DNA of 64,000 nt from Mycobacterium sp. ST-F2 (GCF_001905655.1 NZ_JMHT01000070.1:1-64000); one strand, 5' to 3'. Positions 25,011-34,040 are shown, numbered from the stretch's first letter. Numbers and translations: made by a program. Notes: generated by a model from the sequence alone, not told the origin.

Positions 25011-26408
25011 ATGCTGCTGACCTCCCTCAACCCGGCCGTGGTGGCTGCCGGGCACGACCTCGACGACGCGGTACGCATCGACGGCACGGTGTTGTCCCGC
25101 AGCGATCTGGTCGGGGCGGCGACATCGGTGGCCGAGCGCGTCGCCGGAGCGTCATTGGTGGCGGTGCTGGCCCGGCCCACCGCCAAGACGGTCCTCGCCA
25201 TCGCCGGCTGCCTCATCGCGGGGGTGCCGGCTGTTCCCGTGCCCGCCGACGTCGGCGCCGCCGAACGCCGGCACATGATCACCGACTCCGGTGCGCAGGC
25301 CTGGCTGGGGGAGGCGCCCGAGGAGAGCGAAGGGCTGCCCGTTATCCCGGTGCGGTTGCACGCCCGGTCCTGGCACCGCTACGCCGAACCGTCCCCTGAT
25401 TCGACGGCCCTGATCATGTACACCTCCGGCACGACCGGACTGCCCAAGGGCGTGGTGATCAGCCGCCGCGCCATCGCCGCCGATATCGACGCGCTGGCCA
25501 AGGCCTGGGCCTGGACCCCGGCCGACACGCTGGTGCACGGCCTGCCCCTATTCCACGTGCACGGCCTCATCCTCGGCTTGCTGGGCTCGCTGCGTATCGG
25601 AAATCGGTTCGTGCACACCGGAAAACCCACGCCGGAGGCCTATGCCGCCGCCGGCGGTTCGCTGTACTTCGGGGTGCCGACCGTCTGGTCCCGCGTGGTG
25701 GCCGATACCGCCGCGGCCCAGGCTTTGCGCGGCGCCCGATTGCTGGTGTCGGGCAGCGCTGCGCTGCCGGTTCCGGTGTTCGACGACCTGGTCCGGCTCA
25801 CCGGACATGCGCCGATGGAGCGCTACGGCAGCACCGAATCGCTGATCACCCTCTCCACCCGGGTCGACGGCGAGCGCCGCGCCGGCTGGGTCGGGCTCCC
25901 GCTCGACGGGGTGCAGACCCGGCTGGTTGCCGAAGACGGATCGCCCGTGCCGCACGACGGGGAAACCATTGGGCGCCTGGAGGTTTCCGCGCCGACGATG
26001 TTCAGTGGCTACCTCAACCGGCCCGAGGCGACAGCCGAGGTGCTGGGTGAGGACGGCTGGTACCGCACCGGCGACGTCGCCGTGGTCGACGAGGGTGGCA
26101 TGCACCGCGTCGTCGGCCGCGAGTCGGTCGACCTCATCAAGTCCGGTGGCTACCGGATCGGCGCCGGGGAGATCGAGACCGTTCTGCTGGGTCACCCCGC
26201 TGTGGCGGAGGCCGCGGTGGTCGGCGTGCCCGACGACGACCTGGGGCAGCGGATCGTCGCCTTCGTCGTCGGGTCGGCGTCGTCGCAAGAACTCATCGAC
26301 TTTGTGGCCCAACAACTCTCGGTGCACAAGCGACCGCGCGAGGTGCGCCTGGTCGACAGCCTGCCCCGCAACGCCATGGGCAAGGTCCAGAAGAAGCTGC
26401 TGACCTGA
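25011..26408 (+). CDS. fadD36: FadD36, acyl-CoA synthetase
   Basis: The 465-residue AMP-forming ligase activates a carboxylic acid as acyl-adenylate and transfers it to CoA. Motifs visible are MYTSGTTGLPKGVVISRRAIAAD, YGSTESLITLSTR, WYRTGDVAVVDEGGMHRVVGR and the C-terminal lysine region RNAMGKVQKK. The N-terminus (MLLTSLNPAVVAAG) and body match M. tuberculosis FadD36 (Rv1193). The frame is open upstream to 24855, but that part is antisense to the Nudix gene, so ATG 25011 is chosen. Confidence 0.92.
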   Translation: MLLTSLNPAVVAAGHDLDDAVRIDGTVLSRSDLVGAATSVAERVAGASLVAVLARPTAKTVLAIAGCLIAGVPAVPVPADVGAAERRHMITDSGAQAWLGEAPEESEGLPVIPVRLHARSWHRYAEPSPDSTALIMYTSGTTGLPKGVVISRRAIAADIDALAKAWAWTPADTLVHGLPLFHVHGLILGLLGSLRIGNRFVHTGKPTPEAYAAAGGSLYFGVPTVWSRVVADTAAAQALRGARLLVSGSAALPVPVFDDLVRLTGHAPMERYGSTESLITLSTRVDGERRAGWVGLPLDGVQTRLVAEDGSPVPHDGETIGRLEVSAPTMFSGYLNRPEATAEVLGEDGWYRTGDVAVVDEGGMHRVVGRESVDLIKSGGYRIGAGEIETVLLGHPAVAEAAVVGVPDDDLGQRIVAFVVGSASSQELIDFVAQQLSVHKRPREVRLVDSLPRNAMGKVQKKLLT

Positions 26409-26467
26409 TGTGACTCTGACAGCGGCGTCATCGCATATACATCCATGACGACGCTGCCAGAGTCACA
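26409..26467. terminator. Hairpin after fadD36
   Basis: Arms 26409-26431 and 26445-26467 (tgtgactctgacagcggcgt onward) are 23 bases long with two mismatches and a 13-base loop. It begins directly after the fadD36 stop. Confidence 0.65.
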
Positions 26468-26520
26468 GCAGGTTTGGCATCGGAGGGAATGCGCTGACTC
26501 CTCCGAGCCTTATACGCAGC

Positions 26521-26937
26521 ATGCAACTCAGCGACGAAGCCCGCGCCCTCATCGGAAACGGCGCCAACGCAACTCTTGTGACCCTCAATACCGATGGCAG
26601 CCCACAGGTTTCGGTGGTCTGGGTGGAACTGCAGGGTGACGAGCTGGTCAGCGCGCACCTTGCCGACTACAAGAAGCTGCGCAACATGCGCCGCGACCCC
26701 CGGGTCGCGGTGACCATCATCGGCGCTGACCGGGGCGCTGCATCGGTGAATCCCTACCTCGCGATCAGCGGCACGGCCCGCGTCGTCGAGGGCGGGGCGC
26801 CCGAAGTGCTGACCCGGCTGACCAACGTGATGGCGCCGGAGTTCAACGGCCAGTTCCCACCGGCCGCCGCGCCGCCGGGATTCCTGACCCGCATCACCAT
26901 CGAGAAGGTGACGGGCGTCGGCCCCTGGGCCGGGTAG
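26521..26937 (+). CDS. PPOX-fold, probable F420-dependent oxidoreductase
   Basis: The 138-residue protein has the split beta-barrel of the pyridoxamine-phosphate-oxidase/flavin-reductase superfamily: NGANATLVTLNTDGSPQVSVVWVEL, LADYKKLRNMRRDPRVAVTIIG and YLAISGTARVVEGG. Mycobacterial members with this pattern mostly bind F420 rather than FMN. The substrate is unknown. It stands alone between fadD36 and a secreted protein gene. Confidence 0.8.
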   Translation: MQLSDEARALIGNGANATLVTLNTDGSPQVSVVWVELQGDELVSAHLADYKKLRNMRRDPRVAVTIIGADRGAASVNPYLAISGTARVVEGGAPEVLTRLTNVMAPEFNGQFPPAAAPPGFLTRITIEKVTGVGPWAG

Positions 26938-26959
26938 TCCTGATGTGAACGTATTTCGT

Positions 26960-27775
26960 TCACCACCGCACCGAGGTGGTGACGTGTCCGAGCTCGGCCT
27001 GCTGTTTGCCGCTGGCGTCCTTGCATGACAGCACGACGTTGTAGGTCGTCAATGTTGGTGCCCCCGTGAATGTTTCGGTGTGGCTGCCGTTTGCGGGAAC
27101 GGTGAACTGCCGGGTTGTTGTCTTGGGGACCAATGGATTGATCGTGTCGGCTGTCGCGGTGTAGTTGCAGCTTGCCGTGATGCTCGAGGTATTGGTGACG
27201 TTGAAGGCGAGTTTCGAGAGAGTGGGGTCGCCGAACGATGCCTGAATTGCGTTGGTGACATCGGGAACCGGTGCGCAGGTCTGGCCGGCAGGCACCGTCG
27301 GCGTGGGTGACCCTGCAGGACAGGTCACGGGCGGTGCGGCTTGTTTGGCCGGCGGCTGGTCCGGAACATCTTGCGGTGGCGGTGGGGCGTCCTTCGGTTG
27401 GTTGAACGTGTAGTCCGACCACGGGCCGCACCAGTCGCCTTCGAAGTCCTTCTTGCGGCACGCCTGGACATGGATCGTGTGCGGTCCGAAGTCCTTGAAT
27501 GTGGTGGTGTAGGTGGCTTTACCGCCGTTGATGCACTTGAACTCTTTTTCGACCTGATAGGTGTACGCGATGATGTGCACGGCGTCGACCACGTAGTCCC
27601 CGTGCACTCGCGGGCACCCGGCGATGAGGCAGCTGGCCGTGGAGTCCTTGATGACGGTGCAGGTCACGTCGAGTCCGTTGGGCAGCACGTCAGCGCTCGC
27701 CGCCGGGACCGGCAGGAACAGCCCTGCGGAAGCCGTTGCCGCGACGACGCATCGGGTGAGTGTTCGGATGCTCAT
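26960..27775 (-). CDS. Cysteine-rich secreted protein, paralogue 1
   Basis: The protein has 271 residues from ATG 27775, with a signal peptide (RCVVAATASAGLFLPVPAASA). The mature part has an N-terminal Cys-rich module (CLIAGCPRVHGDYVVDAV, FKCINGG, VQACRKKDFEGDWCGPW). A Pro/Gln linker follows, then a conserved segment CPAGSPTPTVPAGQTCAPVP. A C-terminal beta-sandwich-like module (AFNVTNTSSITASCNYTA, RQFTVPANGSHTETF) ends in TSVRW. I count ten cysteines, all in conserved positions, consistent with disulfides outside the cell. Two close relatives lie at 43896-45577. I know no function for the family; it lies convergent to nothing and upstream of dapD's end in the same direction. Confidence 0.78.
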   Translation of the reverse strand: MSIRTLTRCVVAATASAGLFLPVPAASADVLPNGLDVTCTVIKDSTASCLIAGCPRVHGDYVVDAVHIIAYTYQVEKEFKCINGGKATYTTTFKDFGPHTIHVQACRKKDFEGDWCGPWSDYTFNQPKDAPPPPQDVPDQPPAKQAAPPVTCPAGSPTPTVPAGQTCAPVPDVTNAIQASFGDPTLSKLAFNVTNTSSITASCNYTATADTINPLVPKTTTRQFTVPANGSHTETFTGAPTLTTYNVVLSCKDASGKQQAELGHVTTSVRW

Positions 27776-27896
27776 GGTGGCCCCTACGCGATCGTCAGGA
27801 CGGTGCCTGATTCACCAGGCGTGTAGCTGACGCTATCGACGGCGTGAGTGCAGCGATATCAGGGAAATCCCTACGAATCAGGTGGGCGTGACAGCG

Positions 27897-27930
27897 AAAG
27901 GGTCGCCCGGCACAGCCGAGCGACCCTTTT
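27897..27930. terminator. dapD terminator hairpin
   Basis: The stem aaagggtcgcccggc / gccgagcgaccctttt has 15 pairs with one mismatch and a three-base loop, followed in the dapD direction by a T-rich end read on the minus strand. It lies 17 bases after the dapD stop and so should end dapD transcripts. Confidence 0.7.
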
Positions 27931-27946
27931 CCGTTGAGAGCAGCCG

Positions 27947-28879
27947 TCAGTTGGCGTGCAGCGCCTCGTTGAGCGTGATGCCGGTGCCGTCGCGCTTGAC
28001 GACCTCCACCGCGCCGCTGACCGAGTTGCGGCGGAACAACAGGTTGTTCGAGCCGGACAGTTCCTTGGCCTTGATGGTCTGACCGTCGGCGGTGGTCACC
28101 TTGGTGCCGCCGGTGACGTACAGGCCGGCCTCGATGACGCAGTCGTCGCCCAGCGAGATGCCCAGGCCGGCGTTGGCGCCCAGCAGGCAGCGCTTGCCCA
28201 CCGAGATGACCTCTTTGCCGCCACCGGACAGCGTGCCCATGATCGACGCGCCGCCACCGACGTCGGACCCGTCGTCGACGACGACGCCCGCCGAGATGCG
28301 GCCCTCGACCATCGACGTGCCCAGGGTGCCGGCGTTGAAGTTGACGAAGCCCTCGTGCATGACGGTCGTGCCGGACGCCAGGTGCGCGCCCAGGCGGACC
28401 CGGTCGGCGTCGGCGATGCGCACGCCGGTCGGCAGCACGTAGTCGACCATGCGGGGGAACTTGTCGACGCCGAACACGGTGACCGGGCCGCGACGACGCA
28501 GCTTGGCGCGGACGGTCTCGAAGCCCTCGACCGCGCAGGGGCCGAAGTTGGTCCACACCACGTTGGTCAGCAGCCCGAAGATGCCGTCCATGTTGGCGCC
28601 GTGGGGCGCGACCAGACGGTGCGACAGCAGGTGCAGCCGCAGGTAGGCGTCGTGCGCGTCGGCGGGCTTGTCGTCCAGCGAGGCGATGGTGGTGCGCACG
28701 ATCTCGGTGCGCACGCCGCGGTCCTCATCGGTGCCGACGAGGGCTTCCAGCTCAGCGGGGACCGGGCCGGCCGCGGCGTCGGCGTTCAGTTCGGGTGCCG
28801 GGAACCAGGTGTCGAGGACGGTTCCGTCGGCGGTGATGGTTGCGATGCCGATGCCAGATGCACCAGAAGAAGTAGCCAC
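27947..28879 (-). CDS. dapD: DapD, tetrahydrodipicolinate N-succinyltransferase
   Basis: The protein has 310 residues from GTG 28879. It is a trimeric left-handed beta-helix enzyme that transfers succinyl from succinyl-CoA to tetrahydrodipicolinate in diaminopimelate synthesis. Family stretches include MVDYVLPTGVRIADADRVRLGAHL, VVVDDGSDVGGGASIMGTLSGGG, GLGISLGDDCVIEAGLYV and NLLFRRNSVSGAVEV, all close to Rv1201c (317 residues). The frame stays open upstream to 29365, but that part lies within the monooxygenase gene, so the GTG at 28879 is chosen by comparison. Confidence 0.94.
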   Translation of the reverse strand: MATSSGASGIGIATITADGTVLDTWFPAPELNADAAAGPVPAELEALVGTDEDRGVRTEIVRTTIASLDDKPADAHDAYLRLHLLSHRLVAPHGANMDGIFGLLTNVVWTNFGPCAVEGFETVRAKLRRRGPVTVFGVDKFPRMVDYVLPTGVRIADADRVRLGAHLASGTTVMHEGFVNFNAGTLGTSMVEGRISAGVVVDDGSDVGGGASIMGTLSGGGKEVISVGKRCLLGANAGLGISLGDDCVIEAGLYVTGGTKVTTADGQTIKAKELSGSNNLLFRRNSVSGAVEVVKRDGTGITLNEALHAN

Positions 28880-28950
28880 GTCGGCCAAGGTTACTGAACC
28901 AGCGCCGAGCTGGGGGCACCACCCACGAGCGGGCAGCGCCCCCAGATCGC

Positions 28951-30765
28951 TCACTGCAGGTGATGGACCTCCTGCAACCCGTAGACCGGCGTCGGGATGC
29001 CCTCGTAGCGGGCCTTGAGCTGCAGCGCGAGGTACAGCGAGTAGTGCCGGGACTGGTGCAGGTTGCCGCCGTGGAACCACAGGTTCTCCTGCTGCGTGGG
29101 CTTCCACATGTTGCGCTGCTCGCCCTCCCACGGGCCGGGGTCCTTTGCGGTGCCGCTGCCCAGGCCCCACACCTTGCCGACGCGGTCGGCGATCTCCTGA
29201 CCCATCAGGTCGGCCGCCCAGCCGTTCATCGAGCCGTAGCCGGTCGCGTAGACGACGACGTCGGCGGGCAGTTCGGTGCCGTCGGCCAGCACCACGGCGT
29301 TCTCGGTGAGGTGAGAGACCTGGCCGTGCGCCAACTTGATCGACCCGTTGGCCACCAGCTCGCACGCGCCGACGTCGATGTAGTAGCCCGAGCCGCGGCG
29401 CAGGTACTTCATGAACAGGCCGGAGTCGTCGTCGCCGAAGTCCAGCTCGAAACCGGCGGCCTCCAAGCGCGAGTAGAAGTCCTTGTCCCGCTCCCTGATT
29501 GCGTCGTAGATGGGCCGCTGAAAGTCGGCCATGATCGCGTACGGCAGTGACGCGAAGGTCAGGTCGGCCTTCTCGGTCGTCATGCCCGCGGCCACCGCGC
29601 GCTCGGAGTACAGGTCACCGAGACCGAGATCCATCAGCGAATCCGATTTGACGACGTGCGTCGACGAACGCTGCAGCATCGTGACGTCGACGCCGTTCTC
29701 GTACAGGGCTTTACAGATGTCGTGCGCCGAATTGTTGGACCCCACCACGACGACCTTCTTGCCGACGTACCGGTCGGGGCCGGGGTGGGCCGAAGAGTGG
29801 TGCTGTTCCCCGGCGAAGACGTCCTGGCCGGGAAGCGTTGGGATGCTGGGCTTCCCGGACATCCCGGTCGCCAGGACAAGTTGCGTCGGGTGCAGGGTCA
29901 GGCGCTCGCCGTCACGGTTCACCTCGACGGTCCAGCGGCCTGCCTCGGAATCGTAAGTGGCCGAGAGGCATTCGGTGCGCGACCAGTACGGCACCTCCAT
30001 CACCTTCGTGTAGAACTCCAGCCAGTCGCCGACCTTGTCCTTCGGCGCGAACACCGGCCAGTTGGCGGGGAAGGGCAGGTACGGCAGGTGGTCGTACCAG
30101 ACCGGGTCGTGCAGGCACAGCGACTTGTAGCGCTTACGCCACTGGTCGCCGGGCCGCTCGTGCTTGTCGACCACGATGGACGGCACCCCGAGCTGACGCA
30201 GGCGAGCACCCAAAGCGATGCCGCCCTGGCCGCCGCCGATCACCAGTACATACGGCTGCGCCTCGCGGCCCAGCGTCGCTTCTTCCTCGGCGCGCTTCTC
30301 GGCCCACGACCGCGGGTCGGGGTCGGACCCGTGCACCGCGCCGAGCACGCGGGTCGCGCCTTTGCGCTCCTCGTGTCCCTTGAGTTCCTGCAACGTCGTC
30401 AGCAGCGTCCAGCCCTCGTCGCCGCGCAGCCGCAGGTGTCCGTAGCCGCGGCCGGTGGCCGTCTCGAACTCGATGAACGCCGACGTCACATCGCCGTCGG
30501 CGGTGGCGGGTTCGCGCGTCCGGAACCCGGACGGCGTCGTGTCGGCCAGCCTCGCCCGCAGCATGCCGGCGATCTGGTCGCGGCCTTCCACGGTCTTGAT
30601 GTTCCAGGTGAAGGCGACCAGGTCGCGCCAGAAGCTGTCGACGGCGAACATCCCGACGACACGGTCGATGTCCTGCGCGGCCAGCGCCGCTTCGAAGTTC
30701 GCGAGCCAGTTCTCGACGCGCTCCTGCGGCGAGATGGCGGTGGTGGGTTCCAGTGTTGCGGTCAT
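28951..30765 (-). CDS. Flavin-containing monooxygenase with N-terminal NTF2-like domain
   Basis: The protein has 604 residues from ATG 30765. Residues 15-125 form an NTF2/SnoaL-like domain (NWLANFEAALAAQDIDRVVGMFAVDSFWRDL). The flavin-monooxygenase part follows with VLVIGGGQGGIALGARLRQLG for FAD near residue 175, the FAGEQHH fingerprint (F-x-G-x3-H) and VVVVGSNNSAHDI for NADPH. It inserts one oxygen atom, either N/S-oxidation or Baeyer-Villiger oxidation of a ketone. Divergent from an alcohol dehydrogenase/SDR operon, it may oxidise a ketone made there; that is inference. M. tuberculosis has no such gene at this place. Confidence 0.88.
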   Translation of the reverse strand: MTATLEPTTAISPQERVENWLANFEAALAAQDIDRVVGMFAVDSFWRDLVAFTWNIKTVEGRDQIAGMLRARLADTTPSGFRTREPATADGDVTSAFIEFETATGRGYGHLRLRGDEGWTLLTTLQELKGHEERKGATRVLGAVHGSDPDPRSWAEKRAEEEATLGREAQPYVLVIGGGQGGIALGARLRQLGVPSIVVDKHERPGDQWRKRYKSLCLHDPVWYDHLPYLPFPANWPVFAPKDKVGDWLEFYTKVMEVPYWSRTECLSATYDSEAGRWTVEVNRDGERLTLHPTQLVLATGMSGKPSIPTLPGQDVFAGEQHHSSAHPGPDRYVGKKVVVVGSNNSAHDICKALYENGVDVTMLQRSSTHVVKSDSLMDLGLGDLYSERAVAAGMTTEKADLTFASLPYAIMADFQRPIYDAIRERDKDFYSRLEAAGFELDFGDDDSGLFMKYLRRGSGYYIDVGACELVANGSIKLAHGQVSHLTENAVVLADGTELPADVVVYATGYGSMNGWAADLMGQEIADRVGKVWGLGSGTAKDPGPWEGEQRNMWKPTQQENLWFHGGNLHQSRHYSLYLALQLKARYEGIPTPVYGLQEVHHLQ

Positions 30766-30794
30766 GTGACCCAGGACACACGCATGGAGCAACC

Positions 30795-30849
30795 TCCGAC
30801 AAGAGTTGCACCACGTTGCAGCGTTGCAACCTCCTGCAACTCTGTCGGA
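30795..30849. promoter_or_regulatory. Four phased half-sites in nested palindromes between monooxygenase and alcohol dehydrogenase
   Basis: Half-sites gttgca start at 30805 and 30815, and their complements tgcaac start at 30825 and 30835, each exactly 10 bases apart. The outer pair extends to tccgaca(a)gagttgca and tgcaactctgtcgga. All four would lie on one face of the helix, as expected for a cooperative regulator. It lies 30 bases before the monooxygenase start and 31 bases before the dehydrogenase start. Confidence 0.7.
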
Positions 30850-30879
30850 GTGTGGCCGCGGTCACATACAACTGGTCGC

Positions 30880-31926
30880 ATGAGAGCAGCTGTCTACTAC
30901 GGACCCAACAAACTCGCTGTCGAGGACGTCGCCATCCCGACTCCCGGGCCGGGCCAGGTGCAACTGCAGGTCGGCTTCAACGGCATCTGCGGCACCGACC
31001 TGCACGAGTACTACGCCGGCCCCATCTTCGTCCCCACGCAACCGCACCCGCTGACGCATCAGGAACTCCCGCTGACGCTGGGCCACGAGTTCTCCGGCAC
31101 CGTCACGGCCGTCGGCGCCGGCGTCACCGAGTGGCGCGAGGGCGACCGGGTGGCCGTCGAGCCCATCTACAAATGCGGCCACTGCCGCCCCTGCGCGGCG
31201 GGCAACTACAACGTCTGTCAGCAGATCGGTTTCCACGGCCTGATGTCCGACGGCGGTATGGCCGAGTACACCGTCGTGCCCACGAACATGCTGCACCGGC
31301 TGCCCGACAATGTCTCGCTGGAGCTCGGGGCGCTCGTCGAACCGATGTCGGTGGCCTATCACGCGGCGACGCTCGGCGACGTCAGCCCCGGTGACACCGC
31401 GATGGTCTTCGGCGCCGGGCCGATCGGCATCGGGTTGTGGTTTGCGTTGCGCGGCAAGGGCCTTCAGGATGTGTTCGTCGTCGAGCCGTCACCGGTCCGG
31501 CGCGCCGCCATCGAAGCGCTCGGTGCGGCGACGCTGGATCCGACGACCACCGACGTGCCCGGCTTCATCGCCGATCACACCTACGGCGCCGGAGCCGACG
31601 CGGCGTTCGACGCCGCCGGCGTCACTCCCGCCGTCGAGACGGCACTGGCCTGCATCGGGTCCCGCAAGCCGATGGTCAGCGTCGCGATCTACGAAAAGCC
31701 GCTGCAGACACCGCTTTTGAACCTCGTGATGAACGAGTCCCGCATCCAGGGCTCGTTGTGTTACACCGGTGCCGATTTCGAGGCCGTCATCGCGCTGATG
31801 GCCCAGGGCGCCTACGACACCACCGGGTGGGTGGCCCAGATTCCGATCGGTGACGTGGTCGCCGAGGGATTCGAAGCGCTGCACGCGGGGAACAAGATGA
31901 AAGTTCTGGTCGACCCGACGCGATGA
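30880..31926 (+). CDS. Zinc-dependent alcohol dehydrogenase, 2,3-butanediol dehydrogenase type
   Basis: The 348-residue medium-chain dehydrogenase has catalytic zinc ligands in GICGTDLHEYY and TLGHEFSG, and structural zinc cysteines in YKCGHCRPCAAGNYNVC. The NAD(P)-binding motif is AMVFGAGPIGIGLWFAL. The sequence is closest to the butanediol/sorbitol dehydrogenase branch (CGTDLHEY, GFHGLMSDGGMAEYTVVP). It oxidises a secondary alcohol or diol to a ketone. Its stop overlaps a possible start of the SDR gene, so both are in one operon with the AcoR-like regulator. Confidence 0.87.
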   Translation: MRAAVYYGPNKLAVEDVAIPTPGPGQVQLQVGFNGICGTDLHEYYAGPIFVPTQPHPLTHQELPLTLGHEFSGTVTAVGAGVTEWREGDRVAVEPIYKCGHCRPCAAGNYNVCQQIGFHGLMSDGGMAEYTVVPTNMLHRLPDNVSLELGALVEPMSVAYHAATLGDVSPGDTAMVFGAGPIGIGLWFALRGKGLQDVFVVEPSPVRRAAIEALGAATLDPTTTDVPGFIADHTYGAGADAAFDAAGVTPAVETALACIGSRKPMVSVAIYEKPLQTPLLNLVMNESRIQGSLCYTGADFEAVIALMAQGAYDTTGWVAQIPIGDVVAEGFEALHAGNKMKVLVDPTR

Positions 31927-31940
31927 GCGGAGAAACAGCA

Positions 31941-32735
31941 ATGACACTGGCAGGAAAAGTAGCCCTGGTCACCGGGGCCGGTCGCGGCATCGGGCGCGGT
32001 ATCGCGCTGCGGCTGGCGCGTGACGGCGCCGACGTCGCGCTCGTCGACGTGGAAGCCGACCCGCTGGCAGAGGTGGCCGCCGAGGTATCCGAAATCGGCT
32101 GCAAATTCACCACTTTCGTCGCCGATATCAGCAGTCGAGATCAGGTGTTCGCCGCCGTCGACTATGTCGCGACCGAACTCGGCGGACTGGACATCATGGT
32201 GAACAACGCCGGTGTCGCGCTGGTCGGCCCCATCGCCGACGTCACGCCGGAGGACCTGCAGCGGTTGTGGTCCATCAACGTCGACGGCGTGCTGTGGGGC
32301 ATTCAGGCTGCCGTCGCGAAATTCAAGGAACTCGGCAACCAGGCCGAAGGCAAGATCAGCAAAATCATCAACGCCTCGTCGATCGCCGGGCACGACGGCT
32401 TCGCCATGCTCGGGCCTTACAGCGCCACCAAATTCGCCGTGCGCGCCCTGACTCAGGCCGCCGCCAAGGAACACGCCGCCGACGGCATCACCGTCAACGC
32501 CTACTGTCCCGGTGTGGTGGGCACCGATATGTGGGTCGAGATCGACAAGCGGTTCGCCGAACTCACCGGCGCCCCGGTCGGCGAGACGTACGCCAAGTTC
32601 GTCGGCGGGATCGCCCTGGGCCGTGCGGAAACCCCCGACGATGTCGCCGGATTCGTGTCGTATCTCGCCGGACCTGACGCCGATTACATGACCGGGCAGG
32701 CCGGCCTGATCGACGGTGGCCTGGTGTATCGCTGA
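31941..32735 (+). CDS. SDR oxidoreductase, acetoin/diacetyl-reductase type
   Basis: The protein has 264 residues. It has the classical short-chain dehydrogenase features VTGAGRGIGRGIALRLA for NAD(P), MVNNAGVALVGPI and the catalytic Ser-Tyr-Lys set (INASSIAGHDGF, YSATK). The sequence resembles acetoin reductase / meso-2,3-butanediol dehydrogenase enzymes. The ATG at 31941 follows gcggagaaac and starts just before the fold (MTLAGKVALVTG). An in-frame ATG at 31923 overlaps the stop of the preceding gene and would add six residues. Together with the preceding dehydrogenase it could handle diol, acetoin and diacetyl. Confidence 0.86.
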   Translation: MTLAGKVALVTGAGRGIGRGIALRLARDGADVALVDVEADPLAEVAAEVSEIGCKFTTFVADISSRDQVFAAVDYVATELGGLDIMVNNAGVALVGPIADVTPEDLQRLWSINVDGVLWGIQAAVAKFKELGNQAEGKISKIINASSIAGHDGFAMLGPYSATKFAVRALTQAAAKEHAADGITVNAYCPGVVGTDMWVEIDKRFAELTGAPVGETYAKFVGGIALGRAETPDDVAGFVSYLAGPDADYMTGQAGLIDGGLVYR

Positions 32736-32758
32736 CATGCGGAGCACAATCGGCGTTG

Positions 32759-34040
32759 ATGCAGAGCCCGGCCGTGCCTGAACCAGCGGTAGCCGTTGGC
32801 GAGGACCCGCGCAGTTACGCGCGGTTGATGTCGGCTGTCTACGACGCAACCATGTCCGGTGGGCGCGCCCCGGCGCGGCCCCGCGACGTGATCGGCGAAT
32901 CCTGGCAGCGGATGCTGGCCCGCGGCGTCAACCCCGACACCCACATCCCGCCGGTCATCGAAGCCTCCGGGCTCGACGCGCTGCGCAAGTCGTCGGGCCT
33001 GCTCACGGTGCTCGACGACGTGTCGCGCGGATTGGAATCGATTGTCGCCGAAGGGGACAACATCCTGGTGCTGGCTGATGCGCGGGGCCGGGTGCTGTGG
33101 CGGTCGGGGTCGGCGGCCGTGCTGGGTAAGGCCGACCGGCTCGGGTTCGTCGAGGGTGCCAACTGGGGCGAGGGTGCCGTCGGCACCAATGCCATCGGCA
33201 CGGCACTGGCGTCCAACCGGGCCGTGCAGGTGTTCTCCGCCGAGCATTTCCTGCGCAGCCACCACGCCTGGACCTGCGCGGGTGCCCCGGTCCGCGACCC
33301 GCGCACCGGCCAGGTCATCGGCGTCGTCGATGTCTCGGGGCCGGCCGCCACGGTGCACCCCACCACCGTCGCGCTGGTCGACGCGGTCGCGCGGCTCGCC
33401 GAAGCTCACCTGCGGGAACAGCATGACCGGACGCTGAACCGGCTGCGGATGGTCGCCGCGCCCATCCTGGCCCGGATCGGCAGCCCGGCGCTGGCGGTCG
33501 ACGCCGACGGCTGGGTGGCCGCCGTCGACCAGATGCCGCTGCACAACCGGATTCTGCTGCCCGACGAACTGGCCCCGGGGCGGGCGTGGATCCCGACCCT
33601 CGGGCGCTGCGACGTCGAGATCCTCCCCGGCGGGTGGCTGGTCCGGCCATCGACCGCCGCGGCCGACGACGACGCGACCGCCACCCCGCGTCGTCCTGGA
33701 CCTGCGCAGTGCCCCCGTCCTCGAGATGGCCGGGCAGTTCGGTGGCTGGCGCCATGACATCTCGCTGCGGCACGCCGAAATCCTGCTGATGCTGGCGATC
33801 CACCGGAACGGTCGCTCGGCATCGGAGCTTGCCGAGGACCTCTACGGTGACCGGAGCCGGGTGGTCACGGTGCGGGCCGAACTGTCCCGGATGCGAAAGC
33901 AGTTGGCGGGCTTGATTCTTGGCAAGCCCTACCGGTTCGGTGACGACGCCGTCATCGATGTGCGCTACCCGGCCGACCGCTCGACGCTGCTGGCCGCCTC
34001 GACGGCACCCGCCATCCGGGCCCTGCGCGCGGCCGCCTGA
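32759..34040 (+). pseudogene. AcoR-like GAF-domain transcriptional regulator, frameshifted
   Basis: From ATG 32759 the frame encodes an AcoR-type N-terminal region: SYARLMSAVYDATMSGG, then IGESWQRMLARGVNP, and a GAF domain (NILVLADARGRVLWRSG, FVEGANWGEGAVGTNAIGTALA, GAPVRDPRTGQVIGVVDVSG). After about residue 300 the sequence turns into proline/arginine-rich text. A second frame, open from about 33669, continues with RVVLDLRSAPVLEMAGQFGGW and a helix-turn-helix-like end (LRHAEILLMLAIHRNGRSASELAEDLYGD) to TGA 34038-34040. A one-base change near 33680-33690 would join them into a protein of about 426 residues. There is no sigma-54 AAA domain in either part. Without the join the DNA-binding end is lost. 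It probably regulates the preceding alcohol genes. Confidence 0.75.

Noticed and set aside
28880..29365. In-frame upstream extension of dapD
   Set aside because: The extension lies inside the monooxygenase gene and has no resemblance to DapD N-termini; GTG 28879 gives the expected length.
32759..34040. Sigma-54-dependent activation of the alcohol genes
   Set aside because: The regulator resembles AcoR in its GAF part, but no AAA sigma-54 interaction domain is present and mycobacteria lack sigma-54.
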